NCBI GenBank assembly: GCA_029252265.1 | Contig: JAQXBT010000055.1 | Coordinates: 1 to 36,074 of the forward strand | Direction of reading: 5' to 3' | Source of the DNA: Flavobacteriaceae bacterium | Lineage (GTDB): Bacteria; Bacteroidota; Bacteroidia; Flavobacteriales; Flavobacteriaceae | Length of the DNA: 36,074 bases | Shown here: positions 9,562 to 16,822 of the stretch, piece after piece | Layout of the letters: each line of letters opens with the position of its first letter | Position numbering within the stretch: position 1 is the stretch's first letter | Notes under the pieces: generated by a model | The model's input: the letters and a program-made list of their open reading frames with translations, nothing else | What the model was told of the DNA's origin: nothing | The model's database searches: none | Position numbers and translations under genes: made by a program

Positions 9562-10539
9562 TTGAAGAAAATTGAAACCATAAAAAAACCAATCACTTAT
9601 GAGATGGAACTTTTCGAAAAGAAATTTCGATTATCCATGTCTAGTCGGGTGGCACTTCTGAACCGTATTACGCATTACATTGTCAATCGAAAAGGCAAAC
9701 AAATGCGTCCTATGTTTGTGTTTTTGACGGCTAAAATGATTTCCAACGGGGAAGTAAGCGAGCGCACCTACAGAGGGGCATCCGTCCTCGAGTTGATTCA
9801 TACCGCTACTTTGGTGCATGATGATGTGGTCGATGAAAGCGACCGTCGTCGTGGTTTTTTCTCCATTAATGCGCTCTGGAAAAACAAAATTGCTGTTTTG
9901 GTGGGGGATTTCTTATTATCAAAAGGGCTTTTATTATGTATTGATAATAACGATTTTGATCTGTTAAAAATAATCTCTGTTGCTGTTCGTGAGATGAGCG
10001 AAGGCGAATTATTGCAAATCGAAAAAGCCAGAAATTTAGACATTACCGAAGCCATCTATTACGAAATTATTCGTCAAAAAACAGCCACGCTTATCGCCGC
10101 TTGTTGTAGTTTGGGAGCAGCTTCTGTGAAACCTCTTTCGGAAGAGGTGGAAACCATGCGCCAATTTGGAGAACTTATTGGAATGGCCTTTCAAATAAAA
10201 GATGATTTATTTGATTATGGCACCCAACAAATTGGGAAACCTACTGGGATTGATATCAAAGAACAGAAAATGACACTTCCACTTATATTTGTGCTAAATC
10301 ACTGTTCCAAAAAAGAGAAAAAGTGGCTCATAAATTCGGTTAAAAAACACAATAAAGATTCCAATCGTGTGAAGGAAGTGATTGCTTTTGTAAAAGATAA
10401 TGGCGGCTTAGAGTATGCCGTTTCTCAGATGAAAGCATTTCAAGCGCAGGCCTTAAAGTTACTTGAACCGTTTCCAGAATCGCCTTACAAAAAATCATTA
10501 ATTTTGATGGTTAATTATGTAATCGAGCGGAATAAGTAA
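9562..10539 (+). CDS. Polyprenyl (probably octaprenyl/heptaprenyl) diphosphate synthase
   Basis: A trans-isoprenyl diphosphate synthase that condenses isopentenyl diphosphate with an allylic diphosphate to build the side chain of menaquinone. The first aspartate-rich motif is in LVHDDVVDESDRRRG and the second in QIKDDLFDYG. GKQMRPMFVFL and LLQIEKARN are also typical. No ATG lies near the expected N-terminus. TTG at 9562 gives LKKIETIKKPI, which matches the usual family N-terminus; TTG at 9541 and ATG at 9604 are alternatives, and the ATG would cut off conserved residues. Product chain length cannot be read reliably. It stands alone between metF and dnaG, with its own upstream gap. Confidence 0.88.
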   Translation: MKKIETIKKPITYEMELFEKKFRLSMSSRVALLNRITHYIVNRKGKQMRPMFVFLTAKMISNGEVSERTYRGASVLELIHTATLVHDDVVDESDRRRGFFSINALWKNKIAVLVGDFLLSKGLLLCIDNNDFDLLKIISVAVREMSEGELLQIEKARNLDITEAIYYEIIRQKTATLIAACCSLGAASVKPLSEEVETMRQFGELIGMAFQIKDDLFDYGTQQIGKPTGIDIKEQKMTLPLIFVLNHCSKKEKKWLINSVKKHNKDSNRVKEVIAFVKDNGGLEYAVSQMKAFQAQALKLLEPFPESPYKKSLILMVNYVIERNK

Positions 10540-10561
10540 CCAAAAACAGTTACTTTTATAG

Positions 10562-10569
10562 TACATTTA
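10562..10569 (+). promoter_or_regulatory. Possible -7 element for dnaG
   Basis: TACATTTA is one base off the Bacteroidota TAnnTTTG box and lies 23 bases before the dnaG TTG start. The wider string TAGTACATTTACA recurs upstream of mreB on the other strand. No -33 TTG lies at the right distance, so this is a weak call. Confidence 0.3.
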
Positions 10570-10592
10570 CAGCATCCATTTAATTTTTTATA

Positions 10593-12545
10593 TTGATATC
10601 AAAAGCCACCATAGATCAAGTATTTGACACTGCTCGCGTAGAGGAAGTGATTGGCGATTTTGTACAATTAAAAAAATCGGGGAGTAATTTTAAAGGTTTA
10701 AGTCCTTTTAGTGAAGAACGCACCCCTAGTTTCATGGTATCCCCTGTGAAGCAAATTTGGAAAGATTTTTCAACGGGTAAAGGCGGGACTTCTGTTTCAT
10801 TTTTAATGGAGCATGAACATTTTACATACCCAGAAGCCATCAAGTATTTAGCGCGTAAATATAATATTGAAATTGAGGAGACCGTGCAATCGGACTCCGA
10901 TAAAGAAGCTGCTGGCGAACGCGAAAGCATGTATTTGGTAAGTGAATTTGCGAGTAAATACTATCAAAATACGCTTCTTAAAACCGACCCAGGTAAAGCA
11001 ATCGGTCTTAGCTATTTTAAAGAACGGGGGTTTACAGAGCAAACAATCAAAGACTTTCAATTGGGGTACTCCACCGATGCTTGGAGTGGATTGACTGATA
11101 TCGCACTTAAAAAAGGTTACCAACTTAAATATTTAGAAAGTACGGGGCTTTCAATTGTAAAGGAAACCAAACAGTTTGACCGTTTTAAAGGACGCGTTAT
11201 GTTTCCTATCCATAGTATGTCGGGACGTGTGCTTGGATTTGGTGGAAGAATTTTAGCCAAAAACGAAAAAGCCGCTAAATACCTCAACTCTCCTGAGAGC
11301 GATATTTATCATAAAAGTAAAGTATTGTATGGAATTTACTATGCCAAACAAACGATTGCCAAAGAAGATAATTGCTATTTGGTTGAAGGCTATACCGATG
11401 TCATTCAATTTCATCAAAAAGGAATTAAAAATGTTGTCTCGTCGTCTGGGACTGCTTTAACCCCCGATCAAATTCGATTAATTAATCGACTGACGAAAAA
11501 TATAACGGTATTATTTGATGGGGATCCTGCGGGAATTAGAGCTGCACTACGAGGGATCGATTTGATATTGGAACAAGGAATGAATGTCAAAATCTGCACC
11601 TTCCCAGAGGGAGAAGACCCTGATAGTTTTGCCAAACAGAACACCCTTGAAGAATTAAAAGCCTACCTAAAAGAAAATGCGAAGGATTTTATTGCCTATA
11701 AAGCCTCTTTACTCATGGAAGAAGCGCAAAATGATCCCGTCGCTAAGGCAAATTTGATTCGGGATATGGTTACAAGCATATCTAAAGTAACCGATAATAT
11801 CCAACGCGAAATATATGTGCGTGAATGTTCGCGTATTATGGATATAAGTGAGGAAGTCTTGTTTAGCACACTGGCCCAAATGGGAAAAAAAGCACAGAGT
11901 GACGCCAACAAATCCTACAGCCAAAAACAAAAAGCATTTGAGGTTGTTAAATCCACAGCAGCTCCAATAAAAGTCGATATTCAGTACGAGTTAGAACAAA
12001 AAATCATCGAAATATTATTGCTCTATGGAAGTCGCACCGAAGATTTTGAAGATTTAATTTTAAAAGAGAATGATAAAGGAACGTTAGATTTAGAGCCTGT
12101 TATTCATCAAGTTAAAGTCTTTGAGAAAATATTCCTGGACTTACAAGAAGATGAAATGCAGTTTACGAATGAAAATTTCAAAACTCTATTTTATACGATT
12201 ATAGATAGCTTGAATCAAACAGAAGAATTTGTTATTGAGTCGTTTGTGAATCATTTAGATCCTGTTTTAGCATCCGATGTGACCAATATTTTGATGAATG
12301 AAGAACGGTATAATCTTCACAACTGGGAAAAAAACAACATTTTTCCCAAACAAAAAGATGTCAGCATAGCACAATTAGTAAGTGAAACAATTTTGACACT
12401 TCGTTGTTATTTAATTGACCGAAAAGTAGATGAAATTAAACAAGACACCCAAGATACTGTTGATCATAGAACTCTTCTTGAAGATGTTTTGAATTACTCA
12501 AATTTAAAAATGTTACTTTCAAGAAAATTGAGCAGAGTCCTGTAA
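10593..12545 (+). CDS. dnaG: DNA primase, with degenerate zinc-binding site
   Basis: DnaG synthesises RNA primers for replication. The Toprim catalytic core is intact: E265 in LVEGYTD, and D309 and D311 in LFDGDPAG. The N-terminal zinc-binding domain is present by alignment (NFKGLSPFS ... WKDFSTGKGG), but all four metal ligands are replaced. The CxxH pair is S37/S40, and the second Cys pair is D58/T61. The C-terminal 200 residues are helical and would contact the DnaB helicase. The start is TTG, giving MISKATIDQVF, the usual flavobacterial N-terminus; the next Met (residue 48) would remove part of the domain. The stop is 2 bases from the stop of the converging response-regulator gene. Confidence 0.93.
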   Translation: MISKATIDQVFDTARVEEVIGDFVQLKKSGSNFKGLSPFSEERTPSFMVSPVKQIWKDFSTGKGGTSVSFLMEHEHFTYPEAIKYLARKYNIEIEETVQSDSDKEAAGERESMYLVSEFASKYYQNTLLKTDPGKAIGLSYFKERGFTEQTIKDFQLGYSTDAWSGLTDIALKKGYQLKYLESTGLSIVKETKQFDRFKGRVMFPIHSMSGRVLGFGGRILAKNEKAAKYLNSPESDIYHKSKVLYGIYYAKQTIAKEDNCYLVEGYTDVIQFHQKGIKNVVSSSGTALTPDQIRLINRLTKNITVLFDGDPAGIRAALRGIDLILEQGMNVKICTFPEGEDPDSFAKQNTLEELKAYLKENAKDFIAYKASLLMEEAQNDPVAKANLIRDMVTSISKVTDNIQREIYVRECSRIMDISEEVLFSTLAQMGKKAQSDANKSYSQKQKAFEVVKSTAAPIKVDIQYELEQKIIEILLLYGSRTEDFEDLILKENDKGTLDLEPVIHQVKVFEKIFLDLQEDEMQFTNENFKTLFYTIIDSLNQTEEFVIESFVNHLDPVLASDVTNILMNEERYNLHNWEKNNIFPKQKDVSIAQLVSETILTLRCYLIDRKVDEIKQDTQDTVDHRTLLEDVLNYSNLKMLLSRKLSRVL

Positions 12546-12547
12546 TA

Positions 12548-13171
12548 TTATTTTTTTTGTCGTCCGTGATCAATCAATTCCACAAGATTTGAAACGTTTA
12601 ATTTTTTCATTAAACGAATTTTATAGGTGCTCACCGTTTTTTCATTAATGTTTAATTGACTCGCAATTTCATTATTTCTTTTCCCAGACGAAATCAGTTT
12701 TAAAACTTCAACTTCACGCGTCGAAAGTTTTTTGTATAGATTCATCGTTCCTAGGCTGTTTTTTTCAAAAGTAAGAGTCTCCGCAAGTTCCTTGCTTACA
12801 TAAATCCCCCCTTTAAAAACTTTTAAGATTGCCCTTTTTATGGTTGAAGTTTTCACTGTTTTTGATACATACCCAGAAGCACCAGCCTTTATGGCACTGA
12901 TCGCATAAATATCTTCAGGATGTGTGCTAAACATAATCACACTGACATCGCTAAACTCTTTTTTAATTGTACGTAACACCGTGATTCCGTTGGTGTCAGG
13001 TAGATCTATGGACATGAGGACAACGTCTGTATTCGATTTTTTGAGGTAGTCCAAAAGCTGCTTTGCGGAACTGGCAGTATTTACAATTTTTATGTCTGTT
13101 GAGTTTTCAAAATACATACGAATCCCATAACTTACAATTGGTTGATGATCTGCTACGAGGACTCGAATCAT
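12548..13171 (-). CDS. NarL/LuxR-family response regulator with atypical receiver domain
   Basis: A 207-residue protein with an N-terminal receiver (about 1-120) and a C-terminal LuxR-type helix-turn-helix (about 144-203, including LSTREVEVLKLI and NEKTVSTYKIRLMKKL). Conserved S82 and K104 of the receiver are present. The usual phospho-acceptor Asp is Ser54 (VVLMSIDLPDTNG instead of the LLDxxMP type), and one Asp of the N-terminal acidic pair is His9 (VLVADHQP). The Ser codon is TCC, two changes away from any Asp codon. It may act without phosphorylation or use D56 instead. No histidine kinase is nearby. It starts 6 bases after nadE and is probably co-transcribed with it. Its target genes are unknown. 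Confidence 0.9.
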   Translation of the reverse strand: MIRVLVADHQPIVSYGIRMYFENSTDIKIVNTASSAKQLLDYLKKSNTDVVLMSIDLPDTNGITVLRTIKKEFSDVSVIMFSTHPEDIYAISAIKAGASGYVSKTVKTSTIKRAILKVFKGGIYVSKELAETLTFEKNSLGTMNLYKKLSTREVEVLKLISSGKRNNEIASQLNINEKTVSTYKIRLMKKLNVSNLVELIDHGRQKK

Positions 13172-13177
13172 TAGATT

Positions 13178-13969
13178 TTAGTGTTTTAAGTTGTCTGGGA
13201 TTTCACACACTGGAATTGGGTTCATCTTATGTTTATTAGCGGAGTTGTAGCGTTTATAAATTTCAAAAACGACTCGTTCTCTTCCTTCAAAGTCAACTGG
13301 TGTTTTCCCTGCTTTAACCGCATCCATAGCCCATTCCAGTTCTGGATAAGAAGCTCCAATTTGGTCTTCATCGCTTCTGGCATCTCCAAATAAGCCATCA
13401 CTTGGTGCAGCCTTCAAAATGCTTTCTGGAATTTCTAAAGCGTTTCCTAAAGCGTAAACCTCTGATTTCATTAAATCGGCAATTGGGCTGAGGTCCACGC
13501 CTCCATCTCCGTATTTTGTATAAAATCCAACGCCAAAATCTTCAACCTTATTTCCCGTTCCAGCCACAAGTCGTCCCAAAAGTCCGGCATAATAATAAAG
13601 AGAGGTCATTCGCAAACGCGCTCTCGAATTTGCCAAGGCCATATCGACCGTAGACGTATTGCCTTCAAGAGTTATCTCCGATTTAAAACTTTCAAAAACA
13701 GGCGTTAAGTCAACCCGAGTCGATTGAACATTTGAATATTTTTCTTTAAGTTGATCGATGTGTTCTTGAGCTCTTGTGACATGCCTTTCTGCTTGATGAA
13801 TGGGCATTTCTAAACACATCACCTCTAGTCCAGTCATAGCACAAAGCGTAGAAGTAACGGCAGAATCGACCCCACCAGAAACCCCAACTACAAAGCCATT
13901 TACTTTAGCATTTTCAGCATATGTTTTTAACCATTCAACAATAAAAGTTATTACTGGTTTTGTTTTCAT
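13178..13969 (-). CDS. nadE: NAD synthetase (ammonia-dependent type)
   Basis: It amidates nicotinic acid adenine dinucleotide to NAD using ATP. The N-type ATP pyrophosphatase loop GVSGGVDSAVTSTL is near residues 29-42. GTGNKVEDFGVGFYTKYGDG and DLSPIADLMKSEVYALG are the conserved ATP/NaAD-site segments. At 263 residues it lacks the N-terminal nitrilase (glutaminase) domain, so free ammonia, or ammonia from a separate protein, is the expected donor. It lies divergent from gldB, with a 240-base gap, and probably shares a transcript with the response regulator downstream. Confidence 0.93.
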   Translation of the reverse strand: MKTKPVITFIVEWLKTYAENAKVNGFVVGVSGGVDSAVTSTLCAMTGLEVMCLEMPIHQAERHVTRAQEHIDQLKEKYSNVQSTRVDLTPVFESFKSEITLEGNTSTVDMALANSRARLRMTSLYYYAGLLGRLVAGTGNKVEDFGVGFYTKYGDGGVDLSPIADLMKSEVYALGNALEIPESILKAAPSDGLFGDARSDEDQIGASYPELEWAMDAVKAGKTPVDFEGRERVVFEIYKRYNSANKHKMNPIPVCEIPDNLKH

Positions 13970-13992
13970 AGCGTCCGTTTTTAATCGTTTTA

Positions 13993-14000
13993 CAAAAGTA
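13993..14000 (-). promoter_or_regulatory. Probable -7 box for nadE
   Basis: On the minus strand the sequence reads TACTTTTG, an exact TAnnTTTG, 23 bases before the nadE ATG. No -33 TTTG lies 19-21 bases upstream; the nearest TTG is 26 bases away. The 240-base gap between nadE and gldB otherwise contains no recognisable gene or RNA. Confidence 0.5.
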
Positions 14001-14173
14001 AACTATTCTTAATAATTTATTTTATTCAAGTGAATATAATTTACTTTTCAGACAATTTCACCCTGTAATCTTTATTTGTTGAGCTTAGGTTGAATTCTAG
14101 CGATCAGTACAACTTGTGTGATTTAGTGTTCAATTTTTAATATAATCCAGACCCTAAACCAAAATAGATTAAT

Positions 14174-14181
14174 TACTTTTG
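14174..14181 (+). promoter_or_regulatory. Probable -7 box for gldBC
   Basis: TACTTTTG, an exact TAnnTTTG, lies 28 bases before the TTG start of gldB. It is the same octamer as on the nadE side of this divergent region. No convincing -33 element is present. Confidence 0.5.
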
Positions 14182-14209
14182 TCTTTTAAACAAAGTTTAA
14201 ACTTATCTT

Positions 14210-15202
14210 TTGAAATTTAGCAGTTCTCATTTCGCACTTTCTTTTTACATAAAAGCCACCATGTTTTTGTTGATTATTTGTGTTTTTTCATGTCAAAACT
14301 CATCTACAATTGAGAAAGAAATTGCGAACATTAAACTTGATTTACAGATTGAAAGGTTTGATCAAATATTTGGGTCTTCAAAACCTTCAGATGTTCCAGA
14401 ATTAAAACAAAATTATCCATTTCTGTTTTCTGAAAAATTCGCAGATTCGGTTTGGATTCGTCGTATGGACGATCCGATTCAACACCTTTTAAACTCAGCA
14501 GTTGACAGCGTTTTTAAAGATTTTTCGAGTACCGAAGCTGAAATTACATCTTTTTACCAACATTTTAAATATCATAATAAAGCCTTCAAAGTACCGCGAC
14601 TTGTGACGGTGCTTTCGGATGTCGATTATCGGAATAAAGTCATCGTTACGGACTCCATTGTGCTTATTGCGTTGGACAACTACCTAGGGGAAGATCATGA
14701 GTTTTACGCCAGTTTTTATGATTATATTAAACAAAATTTGGACAAGAGTCAACTTTTGCCAGATCTAGCAACGGCCTATGCAGAGCAACTAATTTTTCAG
14801 TCAAAACGTTCGATTTTTTTAGATGAATTAATTTATTTTGGAAAACAATTATATTTAAAGGATCTATGGATTCCGTTTAAAGAAAATCATGAAAAAATTG
14901 GATACACGATCGATCAATACCAATGGACAGAAGCCAACGAGTTTTATATTTGGCAGTACTTTGTTGAAAAAGAATTATTGTATGACACCAATAAAAAATT
15001 ACTATCACGATTTATCACTCCAGCGCCTTTCTCACGATTTAATTTAGAACTCGACAGTGAATCACCTGGTCGTGTAGGCCAGTATATTGGTTGGCAAATT
15101 ATTAAATCATACATGAAAAATAATCCAACTTCTCTGTTCAAAATGCTTCAAATGGAAGCAGTAGAGATTTTTAATAACGCAAAATTTAAACCAAAAAAAT
15201 AA
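14210..15202 (+). CDS. gldB: Gliding motility lipoprotein GldB
   Basis: GldB is a Bacteroidota lipoprotein needed for gliding motility and associated with the type IX secretion/gliding machinery. The 330-residue protein has a signal segment and lipobox ending FLLIICVFSC, with C28 as the lipidated residue. A conserved body follows: LDLQIERFDQIFG, YPFLFSEKFADSVW and SPGRVGQYIGWQIIKSYM. The start is TTG at 14210; an ATG at 14261 would leave an uncharged signal peptide of 11 residues, so TTG is preferred because it adds two lysines. The stop overlaps the gldC start by one base. Assignment rests on sequence resemblance and on the gldC neighbour. Confidence 0.9.
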   Translation: MKFSSSHFALSFYIKATMFLLIICVFSCQNSSTIEKEIANIKLDLQIERFDQIFGSSKPSDVPELKQNYPFLFSEKFADSVWIRRMDDPIQHLLNSAVDSVFKDFSSTEAEITSFYQHFKYHNKAFKVPRLVTVLSDVDYRNKVIVTDSIVLIALDNYLGEDHEFYASFYDYIKQNLDKSQLLPDLATAYAEQLIFQSKRSIFLDELIYFGKQLYLKDLWIPFKENHEKIGYTIDQYQWTEANEFYIWQYFVEKELLYDTNKKLLSRFITPAPFSRFNLELDSESPGRVGQYIGWQIIKSYMKNNPTSLFKMLQMEAVEIFNNAKFKPKK

Positions 15203-15540
15203 TGGCACATACCCATACTTCAAAAATACAAATGACCGTTGAATTAGATGATAATCGAATTCCAGAAAACCTATTCTGGACTGCTGAAGATGGTGGGGTT
15301 GCCAATGAAGAAGCCAAAGCAATGATGCTTTCGGTTTGGGATCAAAAAAAACAGGAAACTCTCCGAATTGATTTGTGGACAAAGGACATGCCTGTTGACG
15401 AAATGAAATTATTTTTTCATCAAACATTAGTGACAATGAGTGACACCTATTTGCGCGCTACCCAGGACGAGAAAATGACAGCTACTATGAAAGATTTTTG
15501 TGATTATTTCGCAGAAAAATTAGACCTTATAAAAAAGTAG
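15202..15540 (+). CDS. gldC: Gliding motility protein GldC
   Basis: A small 112-residue soluble protein that opens with HTSKIQMTVELDDNRIPE and contains IDLWTKDMPVDEMKLFFHQTL, as GldC proteins do. It directly follows gldB with a TAATG overlap, the arrangement known in gliding flavobacteria. GldC helps gliding but its molecular role is unclear. The stop is one base from the stop of the converging rodA gene, so there is no room for a terminator between them. Confidence 0.9.
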   Translation: MAHTHTSKIQMTVELDDNRIPENLFWTAEDGGVANEEAKAMMLSVWDQKKQETLRIDLWTKDMPVDEMKLFFHQTLVTMSDTYLRATQDEKMTATMKDFCDYFAEKLDLIKK

Positions 15541-15541
15541 A

Positions 15542-16822
15542 TTACCATTCATTCAAACGGTTTGAATCTAGTTTTAAAAATATAAAGACCAATATTGTAA
15601 AAGCCCAAAGCCCGGAGCCTCCGTAGCTAAAAAACGGCAACGGGATTCCAATGGTTGGTATGAGGCCCATGACCATTCCTATATTAATTAAAAAATGTAC
15701 AAATAAGATACTAGCCACTCCATAGCCATAGACTCTACTAAATTGTGATTTTTGCTGCTCTGCTAGAAATAGAATTCGTAAAATTAATAATACGTACAGA
15801 ATTACAACCATACTACTTCCAAGAAACCCCCATTCTTCGCCTACTGTGCTAAAGATATAATCGGTGTGTTGTTCAGGCACAAAATTTCCTTTGGTACGCG
15901 TACCATCCATAAACCCTTTTCCAAATGTCCCTCCAGAACGAATGGCTTTTTCAGATTCATTTAAGTTGTATGAAATGTTGCGTTTCATAGCTTGTAATTT
16001 AGCAGGATCTTTTTCTAAACGAAGCCAAAGTCCAATTCTGTCTTGTTGATGTTTTTGGAGGACGTTATTGTAAGTCCATTGAGCACTTAAACTTAATACA
16101 GTACTGAAAATCAATATGGTTAAGACCCCACCAATTTTTTTCTTTTTACGTTTAAAAAAAAGCTGATAAATTAAAAGTAAAACCCCGATTGAAACACACA
16201 CAATTGTAGCTGAAAATTTTAAAGTAGCAATTCCTAAAACGGCTAGAAATATTCCAAACAATAGGTAATACTGAGGAATTCCTTCTCTATAAAAAATAAA
16301 AAACAAACTCCCAAATACTAGCGTACTTCCTGCGTCATTTTGTAATAATATTAAAAACGCTGGAAGACCAACTAAAGTAGCAGCCCTAATTTGATCTTTT
16401 AGGTCTCTAATATTCGTTTGCATATCGCTAACATATTTAGCTAAGGCGAGTGTCGTAGCAAATTTAGCAAACTCACTTGGTTGCAGTGTGATCCCTCCAA
16501 AGTCATACCAAGATATCGCGCCGTTAATTTGTTTTCCAGCAATAAATAGCCCAGCTAACGATAGTAACGAACCAATGTAAATAATACTCGCAAAACGTTC
16601 GTAAAATTTAGCGTCGACAGCTAAAATTAATAAGATTAGTACAATGGAGCTCAAGATGAAAATTAGTTGTTTGCCATAGGGTTTACTAATGTCAAAGTAG
16701 GAAGTAAATTCCCCAGCAGCAGACGCGGATAAAATATTAAAATACCCAAAAACAACCAATGCCGTAAAGATAATTACGGCGACCCAATCTAATTGAAAAC
16801 TATTGGCACGGTTAAGGTTCAT
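15542..16822 (-). CDS. rodA: Peptidoglycan polymerase RodA (SEDS family)
   Basis: A 426-residue multi-pass membrane protein that polymerises glycan strands during side-wall growth, in partnership with PBP2. Family features are the about ten hydrophobic helices, the segment KDPAKLQAMKRNISYNLNES with the large periplasmic loop, HTDYIFSTVGEEWGFLG, and the C-terminal IPTIGIPLPFFSYGGSG. The last two are SEDS signatures. Its ATG overlaps the stop of the PBP2 gene (ATGA). It is the last gene of the mreB-to-rodA cluster. Confidence 0.94.
   Translation of the reverse strand: MNLNRANSFQLDWVAVIIFTALVVFGYFNILSASAAGEFTSYFDISKPYGKQLIFILSSIVLILLILAVDAKFYERFASIIYIGSLLSLAGLFIAGKQINGAISWYDFGGITLQPSEFAKFATTLALAKYVSDMQTNIRDLKDQIRAATLVGLPAFLILLQNDAGSTLVFGSLFFIFYREGIPQYYLLFGIFLAVLGIATLKFSATIVCVSIGVLLLIYQLFFKRKKKKIGGVLTILIFSTVLSLSAQWTYNNVLQKHQQDRIGLWLRLEKDPAKLQAMKRNISYNLNESEKAIRSGGTFGKGFMDGTRTKGNFVPEQHTDYIFSTVGEEWGFLGSSMVVILYVLLILRILFLAEQQKSQFSRVYGYGVASILFVHFLINIGMVMGLIPTIGIPLPFFSYGGSGLWAFTILVFIFLKLDSNRLNEW

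Noticed and set aside
16803-16818. TTGGCACG resembling a sigma-54 -24 element
   Set aside because: It lies on the plus strand across the start of the minus-strand rodA gene, has no -12 GC at the right spacing, and no plus-strand gene follows.
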